A DNA stretch of 48,266 nucleotides from UMGS172 sp045546915 (GCA_045546915.1 JAZQDU010000004.1:1-48266), one strand, 5' to 3'. Numbered from the stretch's first letter, positions 39,323 to 48,266 are shown. Numbers and translations: made by a program. The notes: generated by a model from the sequence alone, not told the origin.

Positions 39323-40587
39323 ATGCAAGAAGTGTTGCAGTAAAGGTTCTTTGCGATATTGAACGAAACAACAGTTACAGTAATATCGCAGGTGATTTTG
39401 CTATAAACGAGGCGGGTCTTGAGAGAAAAGATGCTGCTTTGATGAGTGCACTTGTTTACGGTGTGTTACAGAGGAAAATTACACTCGATTATGTCATTTC
39501 TAAATATTTAAAGTCACCGATATCTAAAATTCATCCTATGGTCTTAAGCACTTTAAGAATGGGTGCTTATCAGTTGCTTTTTATGGATAAAATTCCACAA
39601 TCTGCCGCTGTTAATGAGTCGGTTGCTATTATAAAAAAAAGTAAACAAAGTTTTGCTTCCGGGTTTGCTAATGCAGTGCTTCGCAACATTTCCCGGGGGA
39701 AAACACAAATTTTATCCGATATTAGTAATGCCGAACCGTATATTCGTTATTCTTGCCCTAAAGAAATTTATGATGAAATGACTTCTTTTTATGGTGAAAA
39801 CGATACTTTGGAGTTTTTAAAATCATCTGTTGAAACGCCGTCTGTTTATGCTCGCGTTAATTCTAACAAAATTACTCCTCAGTCGCTTTTCGAACGCTTT
39901 AACAGTAAGAATATTGAGTTTTACGAAAAATCACCGCAAGGGGCTTTTGTGTTGAAAAACGCAGGTAATGTAGAAAGCATGACTGAGTTTAAAGAAGGTC
40001 TGTTTTTCATTCAGGATAGAGCGTCACAGTTGGCAATAGATGCTATTGATATAAAAGAAGACGATAAAATAATTGATGTGTGTTCAGCACCGGGCGGTAA
40101 AAGTTTTACTGCCTCAATGCATCTTGGTAAAAGCGGTAAGGTTTTATCGTGTGATATTTATGAAAAAAGAGTTGGTTTAATTAAAAACGGTGCTAATAGA
40201 CTTGGTATTGATAATCTTCGTGCTGTGGTTAATGATGCGACTGTGTTTAATTCTGAATTTGGTGTTTTTGATGTTGTTTTGTGCGATGTGCCTTGTTCGG
40301 GACTTGGTGTTATCAGAAGAAAACCTGAAATTAAATACCGTACTTTATCAAGTTATGATAGTTTAAAAGATATACAATATTCAATTCTTGATGTATCTAA
40401 GAAGTATGTTAAACAGGGCGGAAAATTAATGTATTCAACCTGCACAGTAAGAAAGGTTGAAAACGAGTTTATTGTTAAATCGTTTATTGAAAATAACCCT
40501 GATTTTCATATTTTAAAGGAAGAAACGTTAATGCCGCATACTCACGACTCTGACGGTTTTTATTATTGTTTGATGGAGAGAAATTGA
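39316..40587 (+). CDS. rsmB: 16S rRNA (cytosine-967-C5)-methyltransferase
   Basis: A 423-aa protein with an N-terminal NusB-like RNA-binding domain (about 1-130) and a SAM methyltransferase domain. CSAPGGKSFT is motif I (about 255), CDVPCSGLGVIRR carries a catalytic Cys, and MYSTCTV carries the second Cys. GTG start at 39316, set by GGGAG; the stop abuts rlmN. Confidence 0.96.
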   Translation: MLNARSVAVKVLCDIERNNSYSNIAGDFAINEAGLERKDAALMSALVYGVLQRKITLDYVISKYLKSPISKIHPMVLSTLRMGAYQLLFMDKIPQSAAVNESVAIIKKSKQSFASGFANAVLRNISRGKTQILSDISNAEPYIRYSCPKEIYDEMTSFYGENDTLEFLKSSVETPSVYARVNSNKITPQSLFERFNSKNIEFYEKSPQGAFVLKNAGNVESMTEFKEGLFFIQDRASQLAIDAIDIKEDDKIIDVCSAPGGKSFTASMHLGKSGKVLSCDIYEKRVGLIKNGANRLGIDNLRAVVNDATVFNSEFGVFDVVLCDVPCSGLGVIRRKPEIKYRTLSSYDSLKDIQYSILDVSKKYVKQGGKLMYSTCTVRKVENEFIVKSFIENNPDFHILKEETLMPHTHDSDGFYYCLMERN

Positions 40588-41625
40588 ATGGAAAAACAAG
40601 ATATTAAATCTTTATATTTTGATGAACTCTCCGAAGTTTCAAAGAAACTTGGATTGCCAAAATACAGAACTGCACAGATTTTCACTTGGTTACAGTCGGG
40701 TGTTGAAAGTTTTGACGAAATGACTAATATTCCGGTTAATTTGCGTCAAAAACTTTCAGAAGGTTACTATATTGTAACCGCAGGTATCAAAAAAAGACTT
40801 GAATCGAGGGTAGACGATACTGTAAAATACTTATATGAACTGCCCGACGGTGAGTTGATAGAATCGGTATTAATGAAATATAATCATGGGTATTCTTTGT
40901 GTATTTCAACTCAGGTCGGTTGCCGAATGGGCTGCAGTTTTTGTGCATCGGGTTTGCAAGGCCTTAAAAGAAATCTTACTGCTTCTGAGATGATAGCGCA
41001 AATCACAACTGCACAACGTGATAGGAACATCAGAATTTCCAATGTTGTTTTAATGGGAATGGGTGAACCGCTTGATAACTTTGATAATGTAGTCAGGTTT
41101 TTAAATCTTGTGTCAGACGAGAGAGGACTTAATATCGGTCTTAGACATATTTCGGTATCAACTTCAGGATTAGTACCGGGGATTTATAAATTAATGGAAT
41201 ATAAATTTCCTATTACATTATCTATTTCTTTACATGCACCGAATAATGAACTTAGAAGCAGTATTATGCGTGTTAATAAGAGTTATAATATCGAATCACT
41301 AATTAAAGCATGTAAAGATTATATTAATTCAACAGGCAGGCGCATATCATTTGAATATGCAGTTATTGACGGTGTTAATGACAGTGATGAATGTGCTTTA
41401 CAATTATCAAAATTACTTAGAGGTATGATTTGTCATTTAAATCTTATACCTGCTAATCCGGTTAAGGAAAATTTATATAAAAAACCCGACCGTGCAAAGG
41501 TTGAGCGTTTTTGTAAGAGAATGTGTGACCTCGGCATTAATACTACAATCAGAAGGACTTTGGGTTCTGATATTGATGCATCATGCGGTCAGCTAAGAGG
41601 TAAACATTTGGAGGAAAATCAGTAA
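40588..41625 (+). CDS. rlmN: Dual-specificity 23S rRNA/tRNA adenine-C2 methyltransferase
   Basis: A 345-aa radical SAM enzyme. The cluster motif is CRMGCSFC (C112, C116, C119), the GMGEP box is near 155, and SISLHAPNNELR follows. A C-terminal SCGQLRG supplies the second catalytic Cys. It methylates A2503 in 23S rRNA and A37 in some tRNAs. Its ATG follows the rsmB stop directly. Confidence 0.97.
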   Translation: MEKQDIKSLYFDELSEVSKKLGLPKYRTAQIFTWLQSGVESFDEMTNIPVNLRQKLSEGYYIVTAGIKKRLESRVDDTVKYLYELPDGELIESVLMKYNHGYSLCISTQVGCRMGCSFCASGLQGLKRNLTASEMIAQITTAQRDRNIRISNVVLMGMGEPLDNFDNVVRFLNLVSDERGLNIGLRHISVSTSGLVPGIYKLMEYKFPITLSISLHAPNNELRSSIMRVNKSYNIESLIKACKDYINSTGRRISFEYAVIDGVNDSDECALQLSKLLRGMICHLNLIPANPVKENLYKKPDRAKVERFCKRMCDLGINTTIRRTLGSDIDASCGQLRGKHLEENQ

Positions 41626-41642
41626 AAGGGGAGGTGTGGGAG

Positions 41643-42374
41643 ATGAATATTTTCGGTTGCACCGATAAAGGTGTGGTCAGGAGCAGTAATCAGGATGCGT
41701 ACTTTACCGGTACTTTTAATGACGGTACTGTTTTTGCTGTTGTTTGTGACGGTATGGGTGGTGCAAACGGCGGAAATATTGCCAGTAGACTTGCTGTCGA
41801 TTATCTTTCCGCATCTTTAAAAGCAGGATATAGAGAAAAAATGAGTGAAAACTCCATAAGAAATCTGTTGGATTCGTCAATATATGCTGCTAACATCCGT
41901 GTTTTTGATAAGTCCCGCGAAAGCAAAGATTTAAACGGCATGGGCACTACCGTAGTTGTTGCGATTGTTAAAGATAACATAGGTTATATAGCCCATGTGG
42001 GTGATAGCAGGGCATATGTTGTAAGCAATAACGGCCTTGTTCAACTAACACGCGACCATTCAATTGTTCAGTCTATGATTGAAGACGGTAAAATTACTCC
42101 TGACGAAGCACGTGTTCATCCCAGAAAGAATGTTATCACGCGTGCTTTAGGTGTTGAAGAAACTGTTGTACCTGAATTTACGGTATGTGATTTTAACAAC
42201 AATGATATTTTGTTACTGTGTACCGACGGTTTAACAAATTACGTTGATGCTAAGACCATTGAGAATGTTATTTTAAGTAATGAATATTCAGACCCTACGA
42301 TTAAACTAATTGAAATCGCTAATTCAAACGGCGGCGGTGATAACATAACCGCTGTTGTCATTAAAAATATATAA
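41643..42374 (+). CDS. stp: PP2C-type Ser/Thr phosphatase Stp/PrpC
   Basis: About 243 aa from the ATG at 41643, after GGGGAGGTG; a GTG at 41634 is part of that site. It has the metal-binding RSSNQDAYF, VVCDGMGGANGG, AHVGDSRAYV, LTRDHS, LLCTDGLTNYV and GGGDNIT motifs. It reverses PrkC phosphorylation. Confidence 0.96.
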   Translation: MNIFGCTDKGVVRSSNQDAYFTGTFNDGTVFAVVCDGMGGANGGNIASRLAVDYLSASLKAGYREKMSENSIRNLLDSSIYAANIRVFDKSRESKDLNGMGTTVVVAIVKDNIGYIAHVGDSRAYVVSNNGLVQLTRDHSIVQSMIEDGKITPDEARVHPRKNVITRALGVEETVVPEFTVCDFNNNDILLLCTDGLTNYVDAKTIENVILSNEYSDPTIKLIEIANSNGGGDNITAVVIKNI

Positions 42375-42412
42375 GCCATTAACGGCAAATTCTAACGATT
42401 GGAAGTATAACA

Positions 42413-44503
42413 ATGGATAAATTTGTTGGAAAACGACTCGACGGTAGATATGAAATACGTGAAATTATCGGTGTAGGCGGTATGGCAAATGTTTATAAAG
42501 CTTACGACTGTATTGAGGACCGTATTGTTGCTGTAAAAATTCTCAAGGAAGAATTTATTAAAAACGAGGAGTTTATTACCCGTTTTAAGAATGAATCAAA
42601 GGCTATTGCTGTGCTTAATCACCCAAACATCGTCAAAGTTTATGATGTTAGTTTCGGTGATTTGATTCAGTATATCGTTATGGAGTACGTTGACGGTATC
42701 ACGCTTAAAGAATACATTGGTAAACAAGGCAGTTTGCGTTGGAAAGATGCAGTTTATCTTACTATTCAGGTTTTGCGTGCGCTTCAGCATGCTCACGATA
42801 AGGGGATTGTTCACCGTGATGTAAAACCTCAAAACATCATGCTTCTTGCTGACGGTACCATAAAGGTTGCTGACTTTGGTATTGCAAGATTTGCAAGAAG
42901 TGAGCACAAAACCATGACCGATAAGGCTATTGGTTCGGTGCATTATATTAGTCCTGAACAAGCAAAAGGTGAAGTCACCGACGAAAAAGCCGATATTTAT
43001 TCTGTTGGAGTAATGTTTTACGAAATGCTTACGGGCAGACTGCCGTTTGAGGCTGAAAGCGCTGTATCGGTTGCAATTATGCAACTTCAAAAAGACCCCG
43101 TATTGCCACGTGCGATTAACGATTCAATTCCTGTTGGTCTTGAACAAATTACAATGTACGCAATGCAAAAGGATGTTTTAAAGCGATATAAATCGGCTGC
43201 CGAAATGCTTCGCGACCTTGAAGAGTTCCGCAGAAATCCTGATATGGTTTTCGATTATACCTATTTTATTGATGAAGAACCCACACGTTTTGTTGATGTT
43301 GTGAACACCGCAAATACTACCGGAATTCCGTTTACCGGAGTACCGTATATTGCTGACGATGAACCTGTTGTAGTTGAAAATGATGTTATTGATTCTGCTG
43401 ACGAAGATGAGCCGAATGAAAAATCTCCTGTAATTCCTATCCTTGCAGGGGTTGCAATTGCTTTTGTTCTTGTCACTTTAATAGGATTTTTGGCAATTTA
43501 TAAATTTGTTCTTGCTCCAAAAACCGAAGGCGTTCTTGTGCCCGATTTTAAGGGTATGATGTACTCTGAGGTTTTAGAGGATAGCCGTTATTCTCAGTTT
43601 AATTTTAAAGAGCAGTATGTGTATAGCGATACAGTACCTAAGGGTGAAATTATATCGCATAGTAAAGCAGGCCGTAAAATTAAATTGACCGAAGAGATTG
43701 AGATTGTTATTAGCCGCGGACGCGAGAAGGTTACAATTCCTAATGTTAAAGGTCTTAATGTTTTAGATGCTAAAATTAAATTAACAAGCGCGGGAATTGA
43801 ATTTAATGAAATCTTCCGTCCGAGTTCATCGGTTGCCGAGAATTTTGTTATTATGACCAATCCTCCTGAAGGTGATATTAATCAAGGAGATGTTATTGAA
43901 CTTTATATCAGTACGGGTCCCGATAAGGTTTTCAATACTGTTGATAATTATACAAAATTAACTAAAGATGCGGCAATTGATAAAATTGAGGGTGCTGGTT
44001 TTGTTGCAGAAATAATTGAACTTTACGATGGCTCAGTTAAAGATGTTGTAATTAAACAAACTCCCGAACCCGGTACAACGCTTGAAATAGGTTCAACTAT
44101 TCAGATTTTCGTCGGTACCGGTATTATGAGATATGAATATACCCTCGTTATAAACAAGGATATTCTTGACCTTAATTTCAAAGACGAATATAAGGAAATG
44201 AAACTCATTCCCGAAGTTGATGGAATTGCCATGACTGCAAGTGAACTTTTTGATGCTAACGTTCGTGAAAGTGAGATTAAATTTAGCGGTATTGTTAGCG
44301 AAAAGAAGTCATTGACCGTTTATGTTGATATTGAGTTTAAAAACGGTGAAAAACTTGAAAATGCATTAACTTATGTTATTGATATGGAAAATGGCAAGAT
44401 TACAAGTGTTTTGCCTCACGATGAATTAAAACCTGAAAATGCCAACAGTAAATATCTTGCACCTGCACAAGAGTCACCAGGTGAATCTAACGACGAGACT
44501 TGA
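42413..44503 (+). CDS. prkC: Ser/Thr protein kinase with PASTA domains
   Basis: A 696-aa receptor kinase. GVGGMANVYKA (about 20-30), K42, HRDVKPQN (134-141, D136) and DFGIAR (154-159) complete the kinase domain (1-270). A membrane helix is near 343-366, then three PASTA repeats (about 372-580). A C-terminal domain of unknown role follows (about 590-680). PrkC senses peptidoglycan fragments and regulates growth and spore germination. It follows its phosphatase. Confidence 0.96.
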   Translation: MDKFVGKRLDGRYEIREIIGVGGMANVYKAYDCIEDRIVAVKILKEEFIKNEEFITRFKNESKAIAVLNHPNIVKVYDVSFGDLIQYIVMEYVDGITLKEYIGKQGSLRWKDAVYLTIQVLRALQHAHDKGIVHRDVKPQNIMLLADGTIKVADFGIARFARSEHKTMTDKAIGSVHYISPEQAKGEVTDEKADIYSVGVMFYEMLTGRLPFEAESAVSVAIMQLQKDPVLPRAINDSIPVGLEQITMYAMQKDVLKRYKSAAEMLRDLEEFRRNPDMVFDYTYFIDEEPTRFVDVVNTANTTGIPFTGVPYIADDEPVVVENDVIDSADEDEPNEKSPVIPILAGVAIAFVLVTLIGFLAIYKFVLAPKTEGVLVPDFKGMMYSEVLEDSRYSQFNFKEQYVYSDTVPKGEIISHSKAGRKIKLTEEIEIVISRGREKVTIPNVKGLNVLDAKIKLTSAGIEFNEIFRPSSSVAENFVIMTNPPEGDINQGDVIELYISTGPDKVFNTVDNYTKLTKDAAIDKIEGAGFVAEIIELYDGSVKDVVIKQTPEPGTTLEIGSTIQIFVGTGIMRYEYTLVINKDILDLNFKDEYKEMKLIPEVDGIAMTASELFDANVRESEIKFSGIVSEKKSLTVYVDIEFKNGEKLENALTYVIDMENGKITSVLPHDELKPENANSKYLAPAQESPGESNDET

Positions 44504-45393
44504 TGGCAATTAGTATGGTAGGAATTATTGTTAAATCTATTGCCGGCTTTCTTTATGTGGAGGCCGGCGATAAGGTATATGAATGTAAACCTCGCGGTGT
44601 TTTTAGAAAAAACAATATAACACCGCTTGTGGGTGATAAGGTTGAGTTTACGGTTGACGGCGAAAAAGGCGTTGTAGAGAAGATTTTTGAGCGTAAAAAC
44701 GCATTAATAAGACCGCCGCTTGCTAATGTTGATAAACTTATTATTGTGTCTTCGCTTAAAATTCCAGAGGTTAATACGCTGCTCATTGACCGTATGACCG
44801 CGATTGCTGAGTATCTAAATATGACACCGGTAATTATCTTTAATAAATCCGACCTTGGTTCGTTCGACGATTTACCAAATGTTTATAGTAAAATAGGCTA
44901 TAAAACTATTGTTACATCTGCCGAAACAGGTGAGGGTATTGAAGATATTAAGTTGGAAATTAAAGGCTCTGTGTCGGCATTTTCGGGAAATTCGGGCGTT
45001 GGAAAATCAAGTTTATTAAATAAACTGTTTCCTCAACTAAATCTTAGTGTCGGTGATGTCAGCCAGAAACTTGGCCGAGGAAGGCATACAACCCGTCATG
45101 TTGAGTTGTTTAAATATGAAGACGGTTTCGTTGCAGACACGCCCGGTTTTTCATCACTTCTGCTTACTGATTTTCTTATAAATGACAAAGATGATTTAAA
45201 ATTCTGCTTTCCTGAGTTTAAGGAGCACTTTGGTAATTGCCGTTTTTCGACATGCAGTCATACTAACGAACCCGGTTGTTCGGTAATAAATAGTGTTGAA
45301 TCAGGGGAAATAGCAAAATCAAGACATGAGAACTATTGCTCGCTTTATAACGATTTAAAGAAGATTAAATTATGGGAGATTAACAAAAAGTGA
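44503..45393 (+). CDS. rsgA: Ribosome small subunit-dependent GTPase A
   Basis: A circularly permuted GTPase with an OB fold (about 1-65), then G4 (NKSD, about 106-109), G1 (GNSGVGKSSL), G3 (DTPG) and a C-terminal zinc-binding region (CRFSTCSHTNEPGC). It matures the 30S subunit. Start: ATG 44503, overlapping the prkC stop, or ATG 44515, which gives the more typical MVGIIVKSIAGFLYV; neither has a strong site. Confidence 0.95.
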   Translation: MAISMVGIIVKSIAGFLYVEAGDKVYECKPRGVFRKNNITPLVGDKVEFTVDGEKGVVEKIFERKNALIRPPLANVDKLIIVSSLKIPEVNTLLIDRMTAIAEYLNMTPVIIFNKSDLGSFDDLPNVYSKIGYKTIVTSAETGEGIEDIKLEIKGSVSAFSGNSGVGKSSLLNKLFPQLNLSVGDVSQKLGRGRHTTRHVELFKYEDGFVADTPGFSSLLLTDFLINDKDDLKFCFPEFKEHFGNCRFSTCSHTNEPGCSVINSVESGEIAKSRHENYCSLYNDLKKIKLWEINKK

Positions 45394-46025
45394 CCGGAAG
45401 ATGTATTATAATCGGCGGCGGCGACTGTTGTGTTTCTGAAATTTTTGATTATAATAAAGACACTGATTTTTTGATTGCTGCTGACGGCGGATATAAATAT
45501 TGTCTTGATTTTAATCTTACACCGGACTTGATTATCGGTGATTTTGATTCATATTCGGGAAGTTTGCCTAACGATATTGAGATTGTTAAATTACCGACTA
45601 AAAAAGACGATACCGATTTAATTTTTGCAGCAAAATGCGGTATTGACCGCGGGTTTACATCGTTTTTGATATTGGGCGGTTACGGTTCAAGGCCTGACCA
45701 TAATTTTGCACTTTATCAAACAATGCATTTTATAAAAACAAAGGTTTTAAATTCAACATGTGTCGCACGTGGTAAAGGGTTTGAAGCATACATCATTTGC
45801 AACGAATCTAAAGAATTTTTGTTTAAATACGCTCGTTATCTCTCGGTTTTCGCTTTAGGTGGTGACGCTGAAGGCGTAACAATAGTGGGTGCAGAATATC
45901 CTCTTGATAACGCAGTTTTAAGTCCAATGTTTCCTTTAGGTGTGAGCAACGCGTGTTGTGATAAATGCACTGTTTCTGTTAAAAGCGGTAGTTTGCTTAT
46001 TATGACGGTTGATAAAGATTTATAA
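45390..46025 (+). CDS. thiN: Thiamine pyrophosphokinase
   Basis: A 211-aa protein with the fold ADGGYKYCLDFNLTPDLIIGDFDSYSG (in part), LPTKKDDTDL, LILGGYGSRPDHNFA and a C-terminal region of the ThiN type. It makes thiamine diphosphate, the cofactor of IorA. GTG start, overlapping rsgA by 4 bp. In Bacillus rpe lies between rsgA and thiN; it is missing here. Confidence 0.92.
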   Translation: MTGRCIIIGGGDCCVSEIFDYNKDTDFLIAADGGYKYCLDFNLTPDLIIGDFDSYSGSLPNDIEIVKLPTKKDDTDLIFAAKCGIDRGFTSFLILGGYGSRPDHNFALYQTMHFIKTKVLNSTCVARGKGFEAYIICNESKEFLFKYARYLSVFALGGDAEGVTIVGAEYPLDNAVLSPMFPLGVSNACCDKCTVSVKSGSLLIMTVDKDL

Positions 46026-46085
46026 TGCACAGTTTTTACTTTTTTGCGTATAATGGCGTAGAGAAGTAAAGGCGGTGCATTTTTT

Positions 46086-46235
46086 TTGCGTAATAAAAAT
46101 AAAGATAACGGAAAGGCAACTTTGGCTATTGCGTTTGGCGTCGGTATGATAGTTGCTTTCTTTTGTCCGTCAGGATTTATTGTTGTATTACTGTGTATCG
46201 TGCTTATATTTCTTGCTCTACTTTGTTGTAAGTAA
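46086..46235 (+). CDS. Small hydrophobic protein upstream of spoVM
   Basis: A 49-aa frame starting at TTG 46086, after GGCGGTG. It has a basic start (LRNKNKDNGK, with Met for Leu) and one or two hydrophobic segments, ATLAIAFGVGMIVAFF then FIVVLLCIVLIFLALLCC. It lies between thiN and spoVM. It is probably a small membrane peptide conserved in relatives, but this is unverified. Confidence 0.55.
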   Translation: MRNKNKDNGKATLAIAFGVGMIVAFFCPSGFIVVLLCIVLIFLALLCCK

Positions 46236-46251
46236 ATTTTGAGGTGATTTT

Positions 46252-46344
46252 ATGAAGATTGTTGTAATTAAAAGTCCTAAATTTTTAAGCGGTCTGCTAA
46301 GGGTTATATTTAAAATCAGAAAAGACGGGGAAGTAAATACATAA
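46252..46344 (+). CDS. spoVM: Stage V sporulation protein M
   Basis: A 30-aa frame with GAGGTGA upstream. The sequence begins MKIVVIKSPKFLSGLLRV and has KIRKDG near the end. It matches the pattern of Bacillus SpoVM: MK, then IK, PKFL, G, R and a terminal RKD. SpoVM is an amphipathic helix that recognises the curved forespore membrane and recruits SpoIVA for coat assembly. Its place after thiN agrees with Bacillus gene order. A strong terminator follows. Confidence 0.9.
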   Translation: MKIVVIKSPKFLSGLLRVIFKIRKDGEVNT

Positions 46345-46381
46345 AAAAATGACTCAAGGTGAACCCTTGAGTCATTTTTTT
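46343..46381 (+). terminator. Terminator of the yicC-spoVM cluster
   Basis: A 17-bp stem (AAAAAAATGACTCAAGG at 46343-46359 with its exact inverse at 46365-46381) and a TGAAC loop. It begins inside the spoVM stop codon. Confidence 0.93.
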
Positions 46382-46443
46382 GTTCTAATTTGTTAAGACT
46401 TTAAATAAATATTATCATAAATGTTTTTTAGGAGTGGAAAGAA

Positions 46444-47970
46444 ATGGATATCAGCACAGAAAAATTAGTATTAAACACAGTTGAAAAAATAAACGAAATT
46501 CCTGCCGAACAAAGCGTAGATACTGAATTTACACTACCCGATTATTACCCTGAAATTTCGAAGATTTTAAAATGTCTTGCAGATGTTAATGTAATAACCA
46601 AGCAGGCGAGGGGAAATACAGCCGAAATCGGCGGCCAGGTTACACTAACATTACTTTATGCAGATAAGGAAAACGGCATAAACAGTTTTACACATGTATT
46701 TCCGTTTGCAAAATCAGTGGATTTTAATGAGAATATTGATGATTCGTACATAAGCTGTGTTCTAAGAAGTGAATTTCTAAATTCAAAGGCAACAGCACCG
46801 AGAAAAATTGAGATTCATGGGTCGGTAACGTTAGGTGTGTCATTACTTGTGAACAAAAAAATTGAGTGTTTGTGTTCGGTTGATGACCAGAATGTGTTTT
46901 CAAAGTGCACGCAAATCGAGTGTCTTGAATCGCATATTCCGATTACTAAAAGTATTTTCTTAGAGGATGAAATAAGTATTGGCTCAAATCAAAACGCGAT
47001 AAGCAAAATACTTAGAAGTAATGCAGTTGCCGTTATTAATGAGTGTAAGGTCATAACCAATAAGATAGTTGTTAAAGGTCAGCTTCATGTTGAAATTTTA
47101 TATTGTTCAGTTCAGAACAACCGGCCGTTGTTAGCAACACACACCCATGCTTTTTCACAAATAATTGATATTGATAAAGAACTTGACAATATTGTTTGCA
47201 CAGCCAAAGCCTCTGTTGCAACCTTTGAGTTACACCCAAAAACATCTCTTGACGGTGAAGTAAAGTCGGTCACTTTTGAATCAAAAGTAATAATTGATGT
47301 GTTCTGTGATAAGAGGTCACAAATTTGTGTTGTAACCGATGCATTTAATAACTGTAAACAATCAAGTTTGTCATGCATAAAACTTGATAGTATAATAGAC
47401 AGTGAAAAAATTAATGAGAATTTCTGCTTTAATAAAAGCCTTGATTTTTCAGATGGAGCAATAGGGGAGGTTTATGACCTCTGGTGTAAAACAAGGGTTA
47501 ATTTTGCCTCGTGCGATAATGGAGAACTGCTAATTAAAGGCGTTGTTGTAATTAATGTATTAGGATGCGATTCGGATAATTCACCATCCTTTTTTGAGCG
47601 TTCTGTCGATTACGAGTACCGATATAATTATAATAATGACGGCAACTGTAAATTCAAGCAGGATGTATCGGTAGCAGCAGTAAATTACAATAAAAATCCT
47701 GATGGTGGTATTGATTTATCAATTGAACTTAATGTTAATGGTGAAATTTACAAATTAAATACAGTTAATGTGATTTCTGACATTAATTTTGATGACCGAC
47801 TAATAACAAGGGATAACGATACTGCAATAACACTTTATTTTGCTGAAGGTGAGTCTGTTTGGGATATTGCCAAAAAGTATCTCGCTGACCCAAAAAGAAT
47901 ATGCGTGGCAAATAATATTGATAATTTAGATGAACCCTGCAATAAAATTCTGTTAATTCCTAATATATAA
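46444..47970 (+). CDS. SPOCS (DUF3794)-LysM spore protein
   Basis: A 508-aa protein. Repeated SPOCS/DUF3794 domains cover about 10-450, with EQSVDTEFTLPDYYPEISKILKC near the start and a second copy near 300-450. A C-terminal LysM (about 460-505; FAEGESVWDIAKKYLADPKRICVANNI) binds peptidoglycan. This family belongs to spore-coat or cortex morphogenesis proteins in Clostridia. It has its own leader after spoVM, with AGGAGTG upstream. Confidence 0.92.
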   Translation: MDISTEKLVLNTVEKINEIPAEQSVDTEFTLPDYYPEISKILKCLADVNVITKQARGNTAEIGGQVTLTLLYADKENGINSFTHVFPFAKSVDFNENIDDSYISCVLRSEFLNSKATAPRKIEIHGSVTLGVSLLVNKKIECLCSVDDQNVFSKCTQIECLESHIPITKSIFLEDEISIGSNQNAISKILRSNAVAVINECKVITNKIVVKGQLHVEILYCSVQNNRPLLATHTHAFSQIIDIDKELDNIVCTAKASVATFELHPKTSLDGEVKSVTFESKVIIDVFCDKRSQICVVTDAFNNCKQSSLSCIKLDSIIDSEKINENFCFNKSLDFSDGAIGEVYDLWCKTRVNFASCDNGELLIKGVVVINVLGCDSDNSPSFFERSVDYEYRYNYNNDGNCKFKQDVSVAAVNYNKNPDGGIDLSIELNVNGEIYKLNTVNVISDINFDDRLITRDNDTAITLYFAEGESVWDIAKKYLADPKRICVANNIDNLDEPCNKILLIPNI

Positions 47971-47972
47971 TA

Positions 47973-48006
47973 AAAAAGGCTCTAATCAAACGATTAGAGC
48001 CTTTTT
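47973..48006. terminator. Bidirectional terminator
   Basis: AAAAAGGCTCTAATC (47973-47987) pairs exactly with GATTAGAGCCTTTTT (47992-48006). It serves the SPOCS gene and the converging tRNA-Leu. Confidence 0.92.
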
Positions 48007-48092
48007 GGTGCCGGTGACCGGGGTCGAACCGGTACGGTATCGCTACCACTGGATTTTGAGTCCAGCACGTCTGCCAATTCCATCACACCGGC
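48006..48092 (-). tRNA. tRNA-Leu (anticodon CAA)
   Basis: GCCGGTG pairs exactly with CACCGGC, then A and encoded CCA. The anticodon arm CTGGA-CTCAAAA-TCCAG gives CAA (codon TTG). A long variable arm marks class II. The promoter on the minus strand is TTGTAA (48132-48127), 17 bp, TATAAT (48109-48104). Confidence 0.96.
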
Positions 48093-48103
48093 GTTACTTC
48101 GGT

Positions 48104-48132
48104 ATTATACATTATTTAGTTTGTAATTACAA
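48104..48132 (-). promoter_or_regulatory. Promoter of tRNA-Leu(CAA)
   Basis: TTGTAA and TATAAT on the minus strand with a 17-bp spacer, 12 bp before the tRNA. Confidence 0.75.
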
Positions 48133-48207
48133 GTGTTTTTTATAAAAAAGTGAAATTTTTTAAAATTAATATAAAATGTACTGTCAAAGAGGAGTAGTAT
48201 ATTTTTT

Positions 48208-48250
48208 ATATAATTATACTAAATGAATATTTTGTATAATTAAGGGGAGG
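48208..48250 (+). promoter_or_regulatory. Leader of a gene that begins beyond the window
   Basis: TATAAT occurs near 48208 and at 48235-48240, followed by GGGGAGG at 48244-48250. No start codon is reached before the end. Confidence 0.4.
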
Positions 48251-48266
48251 AAATTTTAAAAAAATA

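Overview
The window looks like chromosomal DNA of a low-GC, spore-forming member of the Clostridia, probably a gut-type Oscillospiraceae/Ruminococcaceae relative. The evidence is AT-rich DNA, strong Shine-Dalgarno sites with ATG/GTG/TTG starts, five sporulation loci (yunB, spoIIM, cotJABC, spoVM and a SPOCS-LysM gene), ferredoxin-dependent 2-oxoacid chemistry, and a yicC-to-spoVM gene order matching the Bacillus/Clostridium core cluster. The taxon is inferred, not proven.

Layout. (1) 1-7.45 kb: a sodium:solute symporter, then an operon for an acyl/aryl-CoA ligase, indolepyruvate:ferredoxin oxidoreductase (iorAB), a phenylacetate-CoA ligase and a tandem-ACT protein. This suggests fermentation of aromatic amino-acid keto acids. 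(2) 7.46-8.96 kb: an apparent insertion that splits a bidirectional terminator into two exact 16-bp halves. It holds an eight-hairpin array, a four-helix-bundle (S23/Avd-like) gene and a small membrane-protein gene. (3) 9-17.9 kb: an accessory region with four families of interest: three tRNAs (Ser-CGA, Leu-UAG, Pro-GGG), a TetR-controlled membrane pair, yunB, an SDR, a candidate small RNA, spoIIM, a XerD-like protein lacking a catalytic Arg, and an ECF sigma/anti-sigma pair. tRNA-Leu and tRNA-Pro each carry a duplicated tRNA fragment next to the same 110-bp structured element. (4) 18-23.6 kb: the cotJABC manganese-catalase operon, a small XRE regulator divergent from a zinc-ribbon membrane protein, and a minus-strand group of nnr, a lipoprotein with an ACG start, and a membrane protein. 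(5) 22.7-33.4 kb: an RpiR regulator divergent from a nine-gene operon. It encodes a GlcD-type flavoenzyme, an Fe-S partner, an IolJ-like aldolase, an IolC-like kinase, IolB, an aldose epimerase, a DUF4867-like protein, an FGGY kinase and a fused EtfB-EtfA protein. (6) 33.4-46.4 kb: the housekeeping cluster yicC-remA-gmk-rpoZ-priA-def-fmt-rsmB-rlmN-stp-prkC-rsgA-thiN, a 49-aa peptide and spoVM. (7) 46.4 kb to the end: a SPOCS-LysM protein, tRNA-Leu(CAA), and the leader of a gene that begins outside.

The strongest candidates for something undescribed are the hairpin-array element in the split terminator, the 110-bp tRNA-linked element with a compensatory base-pair change, and the sugar-acid operon that ends in a fused electron-transfer flavoprotein. 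All calls come from reading the sequence; no searches were run.
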